DNA from: Tillandsia leiboldiana
Lineage: Eukaryota; Streptophyta; Magnoliopsida; Poales; Bromeliaceae
Direction: 5' to 3'
Length of the DNA: 64,000 bases
Assembly (NCBI GenBank): GCA_029204045.2
Contig: JAQNDB010000471.1
Coordinates: forward strand, 18,733-82,732
The notes beneath the pieces are model-generated. The model worked only from the letters and a program-made list of their open reading frames with translations. It ran no database searches and was not told where the DNA came from. The first letter of the stretch is position 1. Every line of letters starts with the position of its first letter. The translations under genes were made by a program, and so were the position numbers. Below, in pieces: positions 10,366 to 22,544 of this stretch.

Positions 10366-11719
10366 TGTTGGGTTATATGAAATATAGATCTAAATAGGGG
10401 AAAAAAACACCTAGAGGGGGGTGAATAGGTGTAAACAATAAACACTCAAAAAATCATTGCGCAATAAAACCCAATGCGGAAATAAAAATGAACACGCAAG
10501 ATTTTTACGTGGAAAAACTCCAAACCGGAGTAAAAAACCACGGGACCGATAACACGGTGAAATCCACTAGAATTGACACACGTACAAGGTGATTTAACGT
10601 ACTCACAGACGACTCAACCTTTTACCATACGCTCCTAGTTGATCTTCTCCGCTCGTTCCGCAACGCGTCTCGAATCCACGATCTGCGTCCAACGCCGAAT
10701 CCACGGCGTCCAACGTCGAGTCCACGACGTCCGACCGAATCCACGGTCTTCACCCAGAAGCACGCTTCGAATCCACGAACGTACCTCGCTCCGAATCCAC
10801 GAGAGCGGTTGAACCTTGAATCCACAAGGACACGCGAGTCCACGCGCCGATTTGGGGGAAATCGTTGTTTTTTGGGTGGTGATGATCCGCCGAATACTTA
10901 GATCAACGATAGATAGGAAATACCATCTAAGTATTCATTAGTTTGATTCAACTCAAGATGTGAGTATGAAAACCTAGAATCAAACTAATCAATATAGATG
11001 AAGAAACATAGAGTAATATCTAATGATTTCCTTTCTTCTCTATATGTGGATCTTAGGCCATATAAAATGATATTTGAATATGACGGCTATTTTTCTTTTA
11101 TTGGCTTCACCCTAGAAAAATGAATCATATGGTCTATTTATAGGTTAGAAACCCTAGGAAGGAGATAAGAATCAAAAACCTACCATTTCTGGAATTTTTA
11201 CGGACGGCGATCCGGATCGGATTTCTGCGATCCGGATTGCAGTAGCAAGAAAGACGGTTTCCAGAAAAATGATGGTTCGGGATCCGGATCGAAATGGCTG
11301 ATCCGGATCGTTCATACAGTTTCACCAAACATCAACGTTCGGGATCCGGATTGCAAATCCTGATCCGGATCGTGCAAGTAAAAAGGTAAAACTAGTGTTC
11401 GGGATCCGGATCATGGGATGCAGCGATCCGGATTGAACCAGTGTATGAACGAACACCCTTCGGGATCCGGATTGGAATGTCTGATCCGGATCCTGAACAT
11501 GTCCCATGTCCAGTTTTTGATTTTTATGCAATGAAAAATTCTTCCAGGTGTTTCTACACTACAAGAAGTATTCGGATCACCAAAAATCTTTAGTTAAACA
11601 TACCTGATCCTTTTGAATTCTTCTTTCTTGAGATTGACTTAAATGATCCAACCTTCTTCACCTTCAATCTTCAAGACTTGAACCTTTCACGAAATTACGC
11701 CAACACAAATTCCGTAACA
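10366..11719 (-). repeat. Copia1 5' LTR (1354 bp)
   Basis: From TGTTGGGTTAT (plus strand) to CCGTAACA at 11719. It carries TATA box CTATAAATAG (11134-11143), telobox just upstream and the GATCCGGATC palindromes at 11209-11492. The flank 11720-11724 is CCCAC, but no matching duplication can be tested on the left. Confidence 0.9.
11134..11492 (-). promoter_or_regulatory. Copia1 5' LTR promoter and palindromic enhancer
   Basis: Same arrangement as 1471-1830; this is the copy that would drive the genomic transcript of Copia1. Palindromic pairs run from 11209 to 11492, upstream of the TATA box in the minus-strand direction. Confidence 0.7.
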
Positions 11720-14124
11720 CCCACGGACAGAGTCTCCTTTGTATATGCACGGCGTCTCATTTACAACATTCGTTTCATTTACAACATCATACATCAACCA
11801 TCAACCATACAATAGACATACATCGTCAAACAGAGTACAGTAATTTAACTAATGTTTTAAAAGACAGGTGTCCACTCGACACCTTGTTATTTTTATTTTC
11901 AAGCGAGTTATTAAAGCGGCATCAACGTTTAGAAAGGATAAAACCAGCGGTTGCAAAACCCGTACCCACACGGCAATTCATTTTGAGAAAATATTTTCGA
12001 AATCATTTGGTTTATCATGAAAACGTGCCGCGTATGAAAACATCACTAAAAGTATCAAAGTATAAAAGTACACCTCATCCACAGCGCTAACTAATACATG
12101 TCCACGACTAATATGATCCACAAGCAAATTAACTATTTAAAGTATAAGGAAAACGAGATAAAAACCAAGTATCCTGACTACGGTCCTCGCGACGCTGTCT
12201 CACCGCCATCCCGGCTAACGCACCTAGTAATACCTGTCATGGAGTGGGTAAAGTCAGTGACAAACAAAGTAGATGTCTAAATATCAATAAGGAATAAGGA
12301 GCAAACCGATTACACCGGAACCTTTCGCTAAAACCCTGTACATAATTAAGCTGGGCACCAACCCCAGATTTATCAATTAAGTTGGGCACCAACCCCAGAG
12401 TACCTGTCGGAGAGACTAAAGTCTTCCCTCGTGTGCAAACACCTTTTTGATGCTTTTAACCTCTTCACGGTGCTGGTGTGCTATTTTCAGCAGTCGCGAA
12501 GAGCTCCTCACGACTCCCACCCCTTTGTGAGGTACACGGGTCAAAAAGACCACTTCTCCGGAAAAGCACACCCATGCGGAGGCCAATCCGCCTGTGTACG
12601 TGCAGCATCCGAAAACGGATTTGCCGAGATCGGCGTGTAGTGAGCACCGCGACCGCAGCCGCTTCAATTGTTAGATAAAATACAATTATGCGAAAGGTTA
12701 AACTGTCCATCTACTTTGTTAGACAAATTCAGAGCATTTTAATGATGATAGATGCACTTACTGCACTTGTTGCACTTATAACAACCGTACCCACCTAGTT
12801 GAAGAGAAATCGGAACACCTGAATCCTTCGCGCACCCCCGCTGCGCACCTGGACCTAAAGAAAGTCCGCAAGGATAACTATAGTAAAAAACGTGTACTAA
12901 AATCCCAAAACAAAAGACCCAATTTACTCTTTTCGACGGAAAAGTCCAACACCGTCCGGGTTGACGAAAACCGGAATCCCGCGCCGCCGTCGCCGTCCGC
13001 CGGAGCCCCGCGCGGTTCGGAACCGCGCGGTGTGTCTCCGCGGGCGGCGCCCACGCGGCGCGGCGCCTCGCGCGAGTGCTGCCCATGCGGCGGCCGCGCG
13101 GTTGCGGGTCCGAGCGGGTGCCGCCCGCGCGGCAGCCGCGCGGTGCCCGCGCGGTTGCGGGTCCGCTCGGGTGCCGCCCGCGCGGCAGCCGCGCGGCGCC
13201 CACGCGGTGCCCGCGCGGTTGCGGGTCCGCGTGGGTGCCGCCAGCACGGTAACCGCGCGGCGCCCGCGCGGTGCCCGCGCGGTTGCGGGTCCGCGCGGGT
13301 GCTGCCCGCGCGGGTACGACCCGCGCGGAGCCCGCGCTGTCCCATCGCCGCTTGCGGCGGCGATCGGCCGTCCGCGATTCTCCTCCGCGCGATGCCCTAG
13401 CGGCACCGCGCGCCTCCGCCGTCCGTTCCGTGCCCTAGCATGACGACGATGACGGCGACGGTGACGGATACGACGGAGAAACCCAAGAACTCAAACAAAA
13501 AGGACGACGGAAAAATCCCAAATAATTTATAACAATTATTTTACTAACCGAAGATCGACGGGAAGGTTGTCCGGTCACGTTCTTGCCTTCGGTTCGATGT
13601 CCGGGAAGATCGGGCTCCTTCTCTTTCTCCTTTCCCTTTCTTCCGGCTAGGGTTCCGTCTTTTCCTTTTTCTCTTTCTTCCTCTCCTCACCGGTTAGGGT
13701 TTTATTTTTCTTTTCTTTTCTTTCCGATAATCGGGATCCCTTATATAGCTCGTATTATATCTTTAATTAATTTCCTCTTTAATTCGTACGTAAGAAAATT
13801 CTATTTTCCGTCATCGGATAATTAATTAATTAATTAATTATCCCCTACGAGATAACCCACCTTATCTCCAACGGGTGCAAGATATTTTGCACGGATTCCG
13901 ATGCATAACTAATCACCGCATCACTAAGAATTCCGTTCCGGGAGATCCCGACATCGGATTTCAGATCCGATCGCACCGTCGGCCATCATTTTCCGCGCTC
14001 TATCGCAGAACAATACCAGCACCACACACTGGCCAACTCTTAAGAATTGAATAATTTTATTTCACTTAAAGGCTTAAATAATTACATGTGAGTCAAAAAT
14101 ACCCCTAAGGGCCGGATCACTACA
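11720..14124 (-). repeat. LTR of chromovirus E (3' LTR, low-coordinate end truncated or undefined)
   Basis: Minus strand. The LTR begins TGTAGTGATCCGG at 14124, next to the PPT and pol end, and runs at least to 11720, where Copia1 abuts. TATA box CTATATAA at 13741-13748 (element strand), preceded upstream by a TTAA microsatellite (about 13819-13842). Two direct copies of a 31-bp unit (12343-12403) each contain a stem-loop (CTGGG, loop, CCCAG). A very GC-rich block at 12960-13440 is a run of diverged repeats of about 55-66 bp built from GCGCGGTTGCGGGTCCG and related words. No gene: long Ala/Arg/Pro ORFs here are composition artefacts. Confidence 0.7.
13741..13748 (-). promoter_or_regulatory. 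TATA box of the E LTR
   Basis: CTATATAA on the minus strand within GAGCTATATAAGGGATCC; the only strong TATA motif in this LTR. Transcription would run toward lower coordinates, placing the GC-rich block in the transcribed leader. Confidence 0.6.
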
Positions 14125-14159
14125 CCACTCACACTTTATAAAAAGTTTCGTCCCGAAAC

Positions 14160-16517
14160 TTAAGTACAAACCCCACTAATCAATTCGGGAAAACATTCTC
14201 TCATCTTTGATTCCAGTTCCCAAGTCGCCTCGTGCTCTTCGTGGTTGCTCCACTGGACCTTTACATAGGGGATTGTTCGTTTGCGCAACTTCTTGTCCTC
14301 TCTCGCCAAAATCCACACCGGCGTCTCCTCGACGCTTAAATCCTCTCGCAACTCGATGGTGGAGGCATCCAAGGCATGAGAGGGATCAGCTAGGTACTTC
14401 CGGAGCATTGAGACATGGAACACGTTATGGACTCGTTCGAGGTTCGGCGGCAGGGCTAATCGGTACGCCACCGGTCCTACGCGTTCTAGGATCTCGAACG
14501 GTCCTACGTACCTCGGGCTTAACTTTCCCTTTATGCCGAAGCGTCGGTTCCCCTTGGAGGGCGAAACTCGGAGTAACGCATGCTCACCCACCATGAACTC
14601 TAAGTCTCGGCGTCTGTTGTCCGCGTAGCTTTTCTGTCTGCTCTGGGCGGTCAGTAGCCTTTGTCTAATCAATCGCACCTTTGCTTCGGTCTCCTCTACC
14701 AAACCTGGGCCCAAAAACTTACGCTCACCCAAGTCGTCCCAGCATATTGGAGACCGACAGCGGCGCCCGTACAGGGCCTCGTATGGTGCCATCTGAATGC
14801 TGGCCTGGTAACTGTTATTGTAGGCAAATTCCACTAGGGGCAAACACCGTGCCCACCCTTCGCCCAAGTCCAAAACGCATGCTCGAAGCATGTCCTCCAC
14901 AATTTGTATCACACGCTCTGATTGTCCATCGGTCTGCGGGTGAAAAGCCGTACTGAAGTGCAACTTGGTTCCCATTGCTCGCTGCAGGCTCTGCCAAAAG
15001 TTTGACACAAATCGCGTGTCCCTGTCCGACGTGATGGATGTCGGCACCCCATGCAACCTTACTATCTCGTTGATGTAGGTTTGTGCAAGTCATTCCCGCG
15101 TCCACGTCGTGTTTATGGGCAGAAAGTGGGCCGATTTCGTCAGACGGTCCACAATCACCCATATTGCATTGTGTCCCTGTGACGATCTCGGGAACCCGGT
15201 CACAAAATCCATGGTAATCATGTCCCACTTCCACTCGTGCACCGGTAAGGGTTGCAATTTTCCTGCCGGACGCTGGTGCTCGGCCTTCACCCGTTGGCAC
15301 ACCAGGCAGTGTGCCACAAACCGAGTCACGTCTCCCTTCATTTTGGGCCACCAAAAGGTCTGTTTGACGTCCTTGTACATCTTCGTTCCCCCGGGGTGCG
15401 CTGCATATGGAGCAGTATGCGCCTCCCGCAGGATTTTCTCTTTGAGTTCCGGTAGATCCGGCACGCAGATTCGTCCCCGAAATCGTATCGTGCCGTTGGA
15501 GTTTACTGTGAAATCACCTTCTAGGTCGGCAGTTACTCTACTTCGCACCAGCTGGAGTTGGTCATCAGTCGGCTGCCCCTCGAGAATTCTGTCAAGCAAG
15601 GTAGGTCTGACCACCAGTGTCAGAAGTTGTGCGACTGTACCCGCCGGTACTACTTCTAGTCTTAATCGCGAAAATTCCGCAATCAGACTATCTTGCTGGG
15701 TGATGGCACTTACCCCTGCCTCCTCGGCCTGCCCCTTGCGGCTCAGGGCGTCGGCCACCACGTTTGCCTTTCCCGGGTGGTAGTGGATCGTTAAATCGTA
15801 ATCCTTCAGTAGCTCGAGCCACCGTCTTTGTCGCAAATTTAACTCCTTTTGGGTGAAAAGGTACTTAAGGCTTTTATGATCTGAGTACACATTGGAGTGT
15901 GCCCCATACAGGTAGTGTCTCCAAAGCTTGAGGACGAACACAACCGCTGCGAGTTCCAAATCGTGCACCGGGTAGTTCCGCTCGTATTCCTTGAGCTGCC
16001 TTGACGCATAGGCTATAACCTTTCCCCGTTGCATGAGTACTCCACCCAGTCCGTTTCGCGACGCATCGCAATACACTTCATAATCCTCCCCTGGTTCTGG
16101 CAGGGCGAGAATCAGGGCTCGCGTCAATCTATCCTTGAGCTCCTCGAAGCTCCTCTGACATTTGTCCGTCCAGAAGAACTTTTCCCCCTTTCTAGTCAAA
16201 CGGTTTAAGGGGGTGGCGATCTTGGAGAAACCCTCCACGAAGCGCCGGTAGTACCCGGCTAATCCCAGGAAGCTTCGAATCTCCGTCACCGTCGTCGGTT
16301 GGGGCCGGTCTGTCACCGAATCTATCTTCTTCGGATCGACTGCGACTCCAGCCGCCGAGATTACGTGTCCCAAGAAGTCGACCTCACGGAGCCAAAACTC
16401 ACACTTTTTGAGTTTGGCGTAGAGTTTCTGTTCCCGTAGGGTCTGGAGGACTGTGCGCAGATGTTCTTCGTGTTCCTCGTCTGTACGGGAGTAGATGAGG
16501 ATAAAGTCGATGAAGAC
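14160..16517 (-). pseudogene. Chromovirus pol: RT end, RNase H, integrase, chromodomain remnant
   Basis: Minus strand, entered mid-RT at [11 protein letters not shown] (16517). The second catalytic aspartate of the usual FIDD box is F here, so RT is dead. RNase H follows ([32 protein letters not shown]). Integrase has [12 protein letters not shown], then [11 protein letters not shown], then catalytic [17 protein letters not shown] and HPQTDGQSERV, then a GPF motif (YVGPFEILERVGPVAYRL). The C-terminus VKVQWSNHEEHEATWE resembles a Tekay-type chromodomain. An in-frame TGA at 15090-15092 splits integrase after INTTWTRE. Otherwise the frame is open to the stop at 14160. Family role: integration, with chromodomain targeting to heterochromatin. 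Confidence 0.9.
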
Positions 16518-19500
16518 TGTAGAATACCGGGATTTCGGATAGCGCACCAACCTCGCAAGATGGCGTGGTGCGTAGGATTGCCTCGAGCGTGTCCCATATG
16601 TGTTTACAGATGAGTTCGGGTCGACTCGGATCTTCGCGGAAGCCCCAGGTTGATTCGGGGTTTTCCGGGCATTGTCCGCCATTAGAGGATTGGCTTCGGG
16701 GAAGCCTTGACTTCACAGTGGAGTGCAGAAAAATTTGGAAATACTTGGAACAGGTGTATTTTATGTTTACAGCGGAGTTCGGGAGATCCCGGACTGACGC
16801 GGAGTACCCGAGGGCAAAAAGTGAGTTGGAACTGGCAGTTTTGGAGTCGATTTTTGGTTTGAGCACACCGGCTCCACGATTGAGCTTTTTCAGGAGAAAG
16901 AGCTTTGGACATGTGTATTTTCAGATTACAGCAGAGTTCGGGAGGTTCCGGGCCGGTGCGGAGACCCCGAAGACAAAAAGTGACTTGGAGTTGGCTAAAA
17001 AAGGATTAATTAATTAATTAATTAATTAATTTAATTTAATGGTGGCATCTCTTAGTTTTGATCTGGAAGGAATAAAAAGGAATAAAAAGAGAAGAAAGGG
17101 AATTAGTGGAAATAAGAGTGAATTAGTAAATGCAATTTAATTAGATGGATAAGATATTTTGTAGGTACATTTATTGCTGCCTCACCAACCACATTAATTA
17201 ACCTGCCACCTTAATTAATAGCTAGCCACCTCTTCTTCTCCTTCCAATGGAAACAGAGGACTTAGTTGATAACAGAGGAAAAGAAAGATAGAGAGAAAGA
17301 AGGGATCAAGAAGAAGAAGAAGAGAAGGAATGGAGTTGGAATGGTGAGCCTTGATGTTGAGACTACCTCCTTGAAGCCGAGTCGTGCAAGCGGAGCGCGC
17401 GCGTGTGTTGACCCTCCCTCTAGGTACGTGCAGTTTTTTTTTGGTGAGCTCGGCTGGTTTTATTTTGTTGTTTTTCTTGTGAGGTTTTGCCTTGGAGTTG
17501 GAGTGTTTGTGTTGGCTGGGTGTGGAGGAGTTGCTGTAGGTGTGGTGCGCTTGCTCGGTTGGCGGACAGCAGGCAGCGCTTGTGCGCTCGGGCGAATGGC
17601 AGCACCGCAGGAGACTTGCGGTTGGCGTCGCTGGCGAGAGCGCGCTGCGCAGCTGCGCGCGCGGGCGCTGCGCAGGCCCCGCGCGGCCGCGTAGCTGTGC
17701 GCGCGGGCGCCCAGCAAGCGCGTTGGTTGCGTGTGTAGCGGGCTGGGCCGCCGCACGGCGGGCCCATGCGCCGCGCAGCGGCCCAGGGAGCCTCGCGGCA
17801 GGCCGCAGCTGCCCCTTGCTCGCGCGGCGGGCGCTAAGCGCCGCGCGGCGTGCGCTAGGGCAGCGTGCGCGGCGGGCCTGGCGCCGCACAGCGGCTGCAA
17901 CAGCGCGGCCGGCGAGGAGAAGCGGCGCGGCACGCATTGGCGCGGCTGCCGCGTGCGTCGGCGAGTGAGTGGAGGCCGGTGCCGGGGGCCAAGTGCACAC
18001 GCGCCGATGCTGTGATTATCAGATTTTGCGTGTTCCTTTTCTTTTGGAAGCTAATTTTATTTCGGGTTTTGATCATTTCTCGTCTCTCTCTCTCTCCCTT
18101 TGTTGTTGCAGCAGCAATGGAACACGGGGATCTTTGGAGCCCGTATTGGTGTTGATGATGGTGATGAGGTTTACAGTTGGCTCGAGATTTTGGAGCTGTA
18201 GGTGGATATCTGACTTTTGTGAGCTATTAATGTACGAGTTGTGGAACTTGCAAACAGGATGTGAGTGGGAGCTATGTGTGTATGTCAGCTCTATGGTGTA
18301 GGTGGATTTAAGTTAATTGTGTGTATGTGAGCTCTAATTATTGGATGTGCATATGGAACTTTGTTCATGGTGATTCCTGGAAGCAGATGGGCTGTGATGT
18401 GTGTGTGAAGCTGTGAATTGCGATGGTTTTTGTTGAATGAATTAATGATTTAGTAAATGGTGTTTGGGTTTTGTGGATTGTAATAGTGCTGGAAGTGCGC
18501 TGTGTTTACCTAATGGTGATGAGCTTAATTTAGATGATTTGGGGTGAACATATGGGGTGCAAGAGGAATGTTGGGTTATCATGGTTATGTGAATATTAAT
18601 TATTAGTGTGCCTGTGGAGCTCTTAATTATGCTGGATCTTTGGTGATTGTGTGATGTGGTTTTGGAATGTATAAGAGCATGTTATGTGAGAAGTGGGTAG
18701 GTGCAGTGGATTTGGGCAGTTGTGTGATGTTTATATTTCAAGGTGTTATGTAAACTTGTATTAAGTGCAAGCGATTTATTTTTGATGGACTTGATGTAAA
18801 CAGATGCAACTTGAGAGTGTAAATGGAATTAAGAGGGTGAGCCTGTGAGCTTTTTTTCTATTATGCAGTTGGAGCTTTTAGTATACTTGGGCCCTTATTG
18901 TGCTGAGTGTTGGCCGGGGAGTGTTTGGAGTACGCCGGATTATTGGTAGAAGACTCAAGATTTTTTAGTTGAGCTACCGTTTTTCCCGAGTTCGCGGCGG
19001 TGTGCGCACGCGCGGGGCGTTTTTCGAGATTTCGTCAGTTCGAGATTCCGGCACTTTACCGACTTCAGCAATTGCATGCGGAATGCGTTCCAGGTGGGTT
19101 GGAATTTCTCCAAAATTTATGTAATGCCCTCTAATGCTTCTGTAAGCATATTGATCATGTTTAGCTTATTTATCATGTATGGATTATGATTAGCTAATTT
19201 TCTTATATATTGATAAATCTGATAGTTGTCTAGAAAATTGTAGAATGACATTCTTGAGCCCCTGACATTTTTAGTTTGATCTAGAGGTTATTTGACACTA
19301 GACTGCAAGTTCATTTGAGATTTAGGCTGCATCTGGACCTTCATATATTTTTAGTGCCCCGGTTTAAGTAAAACTCCATTTTCAAAAGGATTTTTTTTAA
19401 CTATTGAGAACTTTATGAATGGTCCAGATTGTTCGAACTGATTGTGTACTCGTGCCAGAGGGCCGAGGATATTTTTAGAGCATCGTCTGTCGAGTTCTAG

Positions 19501-20747
19501 TGTCATGAGAGTTCTTCTTCCTTGTTGGGATCATGGGTTGTGTTTATGATTTAGTAGTGGAGGTAGTTCTCCCACTTAGTCTTGAGGATATTTGGGGTTC
19601 TGGCAGATCGAGTCGTGGAGTTTTCCGACTCAGCCATGGTCGTGCATTATCAGATTGAGTCGTTGAGGGTTCTCCGTCATAGCTGTGAGAGTGTTTGGGC
19701 TATTCATATTGAGTCGAGGTTCTTTTCCGACTGAGTTGTGCTTTTGAGCTCGTGATACCGATCTGTTTGATCGTGGACTATAGCCTGCATGTGCCGCTTA
19801 TGAGATAGTGATACAGATGAGATACTTGAGTTCGGTGGGGTCGCTCCCCTCGAGCTACCACCCGGGTGTGTGTGATGATACCGAGCCTGACGAGGCTGCG
19901 ATGATGCGACTAGTTGATACACTAGAGTTCGCTTGTGATAGTTCGTGTGGGACGCCCTACGTAAGTCCCGTCCCAGTGAGGATGAGGTGGCAGTAGGTTT
20001 GGCGCAGGCTTGACTGGACCCTATGAGGCAGTCATTGAGATTGGGTGACATTGAGAGAGTGATGGCATAGCATGTTCATTGATGAGTTTCCCTTTGAGCA
20101 TAGTACTTGAGGCATATTATTTGCAGTGTTAGTATATGCATATCGTATCATTGGTAGAGTTTCTTTTTGAGCCGTATGTTTGAGACCTCGTAGCTGTAGT
20201 TTTCTATTCAGCTTACCATTATCTATCTGTCTACCTATCTATCTGCATACCTATCTGTTTGCCTCCAGTAGACTTAGTGGGCATACCGTGGATATTGGGA
20301 CGGTACCCACTGAGATCTGCCTTTTGCAGTAGATCTCACACCCGCTGCGGTGACAGGTTTGAGGCAGCTGTTCCGGCTTGGTTCGTGCGGAGACAGCAGA
20401 TCAAGGTGAGGATGCGGCCAATTAGTTCCTTACCAGCATTGAGAGTCTGAGGTAGTTGTACCCAGATAGTTTCATTTTTCTTTCCACTTTTGTACTGAGA
20501 GGGTGAGGTTTGTATTTGACTTTCCTTTTGAGGGACCTGTATTGAGGATTTATGTATTAGTGGAGCCAATTATTTATTTCAGCTGTCTGAGATTTATTTT
20601 TGTTAGCTACTAGTTTTATTTTTAGCTCTGATATATGTGTAGCTTTAGATCTTTTGCAGGGTAGACGCTTCGTCTGGGCGGCAGTTTCCGCACAGACGGC
20701 GGATCTGTGGGCGAACCCGGGTCGCAGTTCAACCCCGGGGCGTGACA
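16518..20747 (+). repeat. Element A 5' LTR (4230 bp)
   Basis: Starts with three diverged repeats of about 110-150 bp (roughly 16600-16985) containing GAGTTCGGGAG and AAAAAGTGA words. A TTAA microsatellite follows (17007-17040). Next is a purine-rich stretch (17260-17340), a GC-rich block (17640-17960) and a CT tract ending TTGTTGCAG at about 18116, resembling a splice acceptor. From 18120 to 20600 it is AT/GT-rich unique LTR sequence with a TATC microsatellite at 20220-20255. No clear TATA box. Ala/Arg-rich ORFs over the GC block are not genes. Confidence 0.85.
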
Positions 20748-20755
20748 GATTAGGG

Positions 20756-20767
20756 TGGTATCAGAGC
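20756..20767 (+). other. Element A primer-binding site
   Basis: TGGTATCAGAGC, eight bases after the 5' LTR end, complementary to initiator-Met tRNA and followed by CTAGGT. Confidence 0.85.
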
Positions 20768-20928
20768 CTAGGTGTATAGGTCATTGAGGACTTAGAGATT
20801 CTAGGCTATTGGTTGGACAGTAGGATGTCTGTCGTGAGAGACGAGACTTTAGCGAGAGTCCTGATTGAGTTTGTACCTCCCCCAGAGGAGTGGGGCGAGT
20901 GATTTTACATGTTATTTCTCTAAAGATA

Positions 20929-20954
20929 ATTATGTTGGCTGCAGACAACATAAT
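20929..20954 (+). ncRNA. Leader hairpin with palindromic loop (putative dimerisation/packaging signal)
   Basis: Stem ATTATGTTG / CAACATAAT (9 bp) with loop GCTGCAGA; the loop contains the self-complementary CTGCAG. It lies between PBS and the gag ATG, where retroviral dimerisation signals lie. Elements B and C have the same hairpin, and the following ~60 nt are conserved among the three although coding remnants are badly decayed. Function is inferred. Confidence 0.5.
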
Positions 20955-21045
20955 GCTTTAGAATGGGTAACATGTTTTAGACTTTCGCTCGATTGGGTCG
21001 AGAGAGTTTTTAGTCCTAACATTTATTTTGTTGCAGTGGTTTTCG

Positions 21046-21174
21046 ATGCCTCCGAGACCCCGTGCAGCGGCGAGGGCATGTTTGACCTTGGATGAGGAGT
21101 TGAACAGCAAGAGACTGAACGGACAGAGCTGGGTAAGGTCTAAGAGTTCCGGGCCCAGGGAGCCCAAATGTTGA
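21046..21174 (+). pseudogene. Decayed gag start of element A
   Basis: ATG 21046 opens a 42-codon frame (MPPRPRAAARACLTLDEEL) that ends at a TGA. It lies 9 bp after TTTTGTTGCAG (ends 21036), a good splice-acceptor-like sequence, so the leader may have been spliced. Gag-like words continue in broken frames around 21240-21660 (for example EPWKVEDWIAALERL-like codons near 21380-21415). No functional protein. Confidence 0.5.
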
Positions 21175-22544
21175 GGCGATGCGGCGCTAGGAAGAGGATT
21201 TGGAGCACGTGACGCGCATGTTTGAGCTGAGAGCATCTCCCGGGTATCGCCAGTAGTACTTCCGGCCGCAACATCGTCGATTTCGACCCTGATTGCACCA
21301 CGGATGGCGCAGAAGCAGCGAGAGGTTTCTGACCGGTTGTCGCACTTCATCCAGTCCCATCCCCTGTAGATTTCGAGACCGAACCTTGGAAGGTCGAGGA
21401 CTGGATTGCTGCTTTGGAAAGGTTATCTGAAGACTGTTCGCCCAGGAGAAGTATCAGGTGCACTTAGGATAGGGACGCCGAGAGTTAGTGGCGTCGAGTT
21501 CGTCCTGCTGGACCACCGGGAGCGAGTTCTACAATTGATAAGCGGAGTAACTCATGTTGCCAGGATAAGGCCAGAGAGTTGTTTATGTTTGAGAGTAGAC
21601 TGCATCGAGACATCTATGATTCAAGGCATACCCGGCGGGCGCCGACCTTTAATGCAGCGATTGTGCATGCTCAGTGGTTTGACTGAGGATCAGTGATCAC
21701 TTCCAGGAGGGACGAAGAGCAAGGGAACAGCTTCAGTGAGAGACGTCTAGCATCGTCAAATTTTGGGATAGTTGTGTGGAGCGAGGTTGCCATGATTCCA
21801 GTCTCGGGATCATGGGTCTCAGAGGAGACAAGTCCGGGAGGTTCTCGGCAGACGAGGCACCCGCAGCTATGTCAGGACATTTTCAGGCAGAGCGTTCCGG
21901 AATGGTGCTCTTGGAAATTGCCGCTTGCGACAGCACCCTCTCCCTCTATTTGGATAAAGAGGTTCATCCGATGTACCGACAGACTGATGGAGCCGTCATG
22001 CCGAGGCAGTTAGAGCGATGGCCACCACCATCTATTTGTGGAGTTTGTGCAGCCGGCTGGAGAGCGCCAGGATAATGGTTCACATGTTACCAGGTGTGGT
22101 TTCCTTGGGTCGTCGAAGTTAGAGCTTGTTGATGCCGACACCGCGTGTGCATGTTCAGTAGAGCAGAGGTAGCTTCGCGTGGGCCAGAGAGGAGACTGTT
22201 GGCTTATGCGCGTGGGGATCAGGTTCCAGATCACGTTTAGCACATGGATGAGTGTTGCCTGTCCGGCCCAGTGCATATGGGATCTTGGATTTGATTCATC
22301 GAGTTGTAGCCCTACATCAGCTCCGAGATGTTGATATAAGATTGGTTGGGATTGGATGACCCATTTTATGCTATCAAGGATTGTTGAGATAGGACAGTGA
22401 CCCTCCGTGGACCTGGTCAGGAGAATGGTGATTATAAAGGAGGCTAGACCACGACACAGGTTGAGTCGTGGTCGTATCGCTTACTAGCGATTGTCGAGAG
22501 GTGCCAGCGGCGGCACCGGGACCAAAGGATATCCTTAGCGTCGT

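Larger units (their letters stand above)
684..11719 (-). mobile_element. Copia1: Sirevirus-type Ty1/copia element, about 11.0 kb
   Basis: Minus-strand element: 5' LTR 10366-11719, PBS 10352-10363, gag-pol 5834-10332, env-like ORF 2783-4249, PPT 2057-2070, 3' LTR 684-2056. LTRs begin TGTTACGG and end ACCCAACA on the element strand. The large size, initiator-Met PBS, pol domain order (protease, integrase, RT, RNase H) and an extra ORF after pol fit the Sirevirus (Maximus/SIRE) lineage. No target-site duplication is possible to check, because the left LTR abuts another internal region (gag stub and PBS). It is therefore one period of a tandem LTR-internal-LTR-internal array. On the right it abuts the LTR of chromovirus E. 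Not autonomous: gag-pol is broken. Confidence 0.85.
11720..16517 (-). mobile_element. Chromovirus E (Ty3/gypsy, Tekay/Del type), 3' part only
   Basis: Comprises LTR 11720-14124, PPT-like AAGTGTGAGTGG at 14125-14136 and pol down from 16517. Gag, protease, most of RT and the 5' LTR are absent: element A begins at 16518, and what lies beyond A (27994) is a different LTR. Copia1 interrupts or abuts the other end. Confidence 0.8.

Noticed and set aside
12739..13443. Several 120-160 aa Pro/Ala/Arg-rich frames in the E LTR
   Set aside because: Composition artefact of the GC-rich tandem repeats.
17215..18000. Long Ala/Arg-rich ORFs over the GC block of A's LTR (also 24439-25179)
   Set aside because: Open on both strands and in several frames at once, as expected from GC-rich sequence; no motif or start context.
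18117..18155. Host gene exon start (ATGGAACACGGGG) after an acceptor-like tract
   Set aside because: The frame stops after 12 codons and the sequence is part of both LTRs of A.
20756..20767. tRNA gene
   Set aside because: Only the 12-nt PBS complement of initiator-Met tRNA is present; no cloverleaf found here or elsewhere in the window.
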